From positions 36,310,506 to 36,374,505 of the forward strand of contig NC_035444.2 of NCBI RefSeq assembly GCF_002127325.2: a stretch of 64,000 nucleotides of DNA, given 5' to 3'. This stretch comes from Helianthus annuus. Its lineage: Eukaryota; Streptophyta; Magnoliopsida; Asterales; Asteraceae. This document shows, piece after piece, positions 60,873 to 64,000 of this stretch; positions within the stretch are counted from its first letter, which is position 1; every line of letters starts with the position of its first letter. The translations under genes were made by a program, and so were the position numbers. The notes below the pieces were generated by a model that was given only the letters and a program-made list of their open reading frames with translations, was not told the origin of the DNA and searched no databases.

Positions 60873-62243
60873 AGATCAGAAGTCCGATTTCCAAGACATG
60901 GTGACAGTTTGGAGGTTCAGGTGCGATGGTGTGGTTCTGGTGGTGATTACAAGTAGGACTGAAACCCTTGGAAGCGATGTTGATGTGCACACGGTGGTGA
61001 CGGTAACAATTCAGAGGATTAGGGTTCCGACGAAATGTGGAGGTTTTCTGAAGGCGGCGATTAGGGTTCCGGCGAGTAAAGTATAACATGTGATGAGTCG
61101 AATGGAGTAGACATCTGTTAAAGTTCAATTCATACAGGTAATCTGTTATCAGTCTATTAGTAAAATTGAACATGTGGTATTTTTCAAGTAATGTGCATCA
61201 ACCCTACTGGAAGTGTTGTTGGTCAGTTGTTTTTGCAACTTAGAGCATTTATTTATTAAACAAGTAGCTGTGCCACGTTGGGTTCTAAGGTGTACACCAT
61301 ATGAGTATGTATATGAAACATATCTGGCACTAACTACCATCAGCAACAAGCGAGTCAAACAAACCCATCCTTATGACCCCAAATTTTACCAGCAAGTTCA
61401 ATGCATATATTCACAGGTTAGTGAAAAAAAAAAAAACTACTTCATATTCAATTATTAAAGGAAGAATTGTATTTGGTTTATTAAAGTATATCTTTATTTA
61501 GATTTTTGAAGCATATTGATGACATGAGTGCTATTACATATAAGCTTATGATTGGATCATCATATTGCAAGTAATTGTCTGACTATGGCACTTTATTATA
61601 ATTTATAGTTGTGATTAATTTGATAGGCAATTTAAATAAATAAACTAGCTAAATGTGTGTGTTGACTTCATTTGGATTTCCAGTAGGCTCGATGCACGCT
61701 ACCAATTTTGTAACGGGTTTGGGGTTGACATGTTTTTAGAGCGGAGAGCGGTGGTCGCCGGCTATTTCAGAGACGCCATGGAGATGAAAAGAAAGTGAGT
61801 CAGCCATGGCCCAGGTGGATGGAAGTTGAGTATGGTATTGGTGATATTATGAATGAGAAATTGAGAATTGAGGGAAGACAATCTCAAAGTGTTATTGGAT
61901 CGAAGGTGGCAGGTATGAAATTGGAACAGTTGTGTGTGCTTTTTTGCTCAACGGCGCAAAGGTACAACAAGATTGTTTGAGTTACTGTGAATGTAGAAGA
62001 AAGGAATCAAAGATCTAAAAGTGGCGACTTGCAGGTATGTTCATACTCCTAAACTTCATGTGTTTTTCTTACCTTTTTTGGAGTTTTGCTATTTTGGCCA
62101 GTTCATTGCTAATAGTATAACTTTATCATGTAAATATTTATGGGTTTTTGGCTGGTTCTATCGTTAGGCTTTTGTTGCTCCAGGTGGGAATTTTAGGGGT
62201 TTTGAGACTTCTATCTACTGAAATAAAAAGGCGACCTGCTGTA
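60873..62243. other. Sequence right of the hAT composite
   Basis: Short ORFs on both strands (for example 60898-61086 plus, 60742-61173 minus, 61795-61980 plus) lack recognisable domains. I cannot support a gene here. Confidence 0.35.
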
Positions 62244-64000
62244 ACGACCCACAAACCGAAATTGAAATTAATAAAAAAAATTTTCTTACTTTACTATACG
62301 AGATAAAATAACTAAGTTATGTAACTTAGTTATTAACATAAAGGTTGGATGGTTGAAAATTGGAGTATTGGGTTCAAATAACCAAAAACCTAGTTAGAGG
62401 GACTAAAAGTGGCATTTGGGACAAACTTTATAAAAATTCAGGTTTTAAGTGGGGAATATGTATATGTCGACATATACATATGCACAGAAAGAAGAAAAAG
62501 AAGTTTTCCCCACAACTCTCTAAATCAAGGCAATTGAAGAAGGATTTGAAGCTAAAATCAATGCATGAATGAAGATCCTTCACCATCTAGCTTTAATAGA
62601 CATGTGGTAAGTTGTAGAATTCAATTTGGTGGTTTTGCATGAAGTGGGTTATGATCAATCCATGAATTTGTATGAAATTAAGCATGAATATATGTTAGAA
62701 TGACCATATAGGGCATGGGTTATGCAAGAATTTAAGTAATTTGATGTTTTGTTATAAAACCCACTTGTAGTGGTAAGGATGGTGATATGAATGAATTATC
62801 TATGTTCAATTCTTGTGTAATTTTGATGTATAATGTGGTATATGATGAATTCTTGTTAGATAAATTGAACATGATATGAGTTTACTTGATGTTTAGTGGT
62901 GTTGATGAATGAAATCATGAAGTAGGAAGTGAAGCATGATAGACTTGTACATTATGCTTGAATAGTGGTATGCACACCAAGTGTTCGATGAAATGTATAG
63001 GTGAAATTGCTAGAAGAGATCGAATGCAAGTAAAGGATGAAAATGTATAACATGAGAATGTCATGTATTTAGTGGTAATGGAACATGAGAAATGTATTTT
63101 AGATGGAATACATGTATGATTTTAGGTTGATTATATGATTTGGTAAAAAGTATGCATTAGAAGGTTGTACTCTATGTTAGAGTGGTATAATGTTCACCAT
63201 ATGTTTGACTGATTTCTTAATTGAAATTATGGATTAAACGTACAATAAATGTGAAGCATATGAGATTTGTAGAAAGGAGTAATATTGGAATGATATTGGT
63301 TTAGCTAATATGTGTTATAGTGTTAGTTGCAGACACATGAAAATGATAGTATGAATGATATGTATTACATATATGTGTGCGTGTAAGAAATTATATGCCC
63401 GTATGTGTGTCCTAGAACATGAGTATGAAATGCATGTAGTGTTATTAGTATGGTTAACTTTATCAACGTAAACGTATGGTTATAAGGATGAAAACTTGTA
63501 TGTTTGATAGTTGACTTTCTGGAGAGTCAACGAAGGTGAGAATAGTGTGGTAGGCTTCCAAACATAAATGTAAGACTCGAGAACTCATACGGTACATGTT
63601 ATATCATTATGTGTTGTGTATGATGCATGTAGAATTATACGAGCTTGAAAAGATGTGATTGTTGATCTATACCTTATGTTGTTAAAAATGATTAATGAAA
63701 GTCTAATGTAAAGTATGAATTGGAGATGATTGACTATAAGTATGGGTTTGTATGCTAATGAAGAATATAGATGTGGTGACATGAAAGGATAGGAAGCACA
63801 TTGGCACGGACTCAAGCATGGAAGGCTAACAGGTCAAAAGGAGGCGAGGAAGCAAGCACAGACAAGGATGCTTAAAGTAAGTGATTTCCTGAATCACTTC
63901 TTACATATAAATGAAGTTAAGTTGGTAAGTCGTTGGTGGTCATCTATGTTTGGACTTACGCGGTAGAAGTGAACGGGTCAAAATGTAGAAAGAAACGTAG
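62244..64000 (+). mobile_element. Left part of a gypsy-type LTR (runs off the window)
   Basis: It opens TGTAACGACCCACAAACCG, a start I associate with long LTRs of Tekay-like gypsy elements in Asteraceae. The remaining ~1.75 kb is non-coding, with ATG-rich low-complexity composition typical of such LTRs. The end is outside the window. Confidence 0.45.

Noticed and set aside
60742..61173. 143-aa minus-strand reading frame across the hAT right end
   Set aside because: It crosses the transposon boundary and has no recognisable domain.

Overview
This is plant nuclear DNA, most likely from an eudicot of the daisy family (Asteraceae). It is AT-rich, has spliced genes with GT-AG introns, and is packed with LTR retrotransposons, SINEs, MITEs, Helitrons and microsatellites. 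The family-level guess rests on the style of the repeats and was not tested by any search.

Positions 1-18546 are a nest of three LTR retrotransposons. Element E1 (1-9217) is an Athila-type Ty3/gypsy element seen from inside pol to the end of its 3' LTR. E1 appears to sit inside a second Athila-type element, E2 (9218-13415, 3' half only). E2 in turn sits inside the 5' LTR of a short-LTR, chromodomain-bearing gypsy element of Reina type, E3 (13416-18546). E1 and E2 both carry arrays of small palindromes arranged in pairs about 19-21 bp apart. The palindrome core differs between the two elements, but the arrays lie in equivalent places: before the ORF that follows pol, and in the 5' part of the LTR. 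This is the most unusual signal in the window.

Positions 18547-26500 are gene-poor. They hold a probable LTR/PBS relic, a Helitron 3' end, a PIF/Harbinger-associated gene start with four tandem promoter-like repeats, a SINE with two pol III-like promoters and a 9-bp target duplication, and Tourist-like MITEs.

Three host genes follow. An IQ67-domain (IQD32-like) calmodulin-binding gene is on the + strand at 26639-30896 (six exons, 789 aa). A CCCH zinc-finger gene of the C3H6 type is on the - strand at 34442-40856 (four exons, 421 aa). A KIP1-like/NETWORKED gene with the C-terminal part of a NAB domain is on the + strand at 52218-53845; its expected first exon was not found. A weak 52-aa candidate gene lies at 48090-48248. 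The introns and flanks of these genes are full of MITEs, many with exact or near-exact 8-bp hAT target duplications.

Positions 41000-64000 are otherwise repeats: a LINE 3' fragment, a Mutator-type MITE, a long AAT microsatellite, a complete non-autonomous Helitron (49182-50199) with six tandem copies of its terminal hairpin unit, a perfect 164-bp tandem duplication, a 2.5-kb hAT-type composite (58350-60864) holding two further inverted-repeat elements in TA microsatellites, and the start of another gypsy LTR at the right edge.
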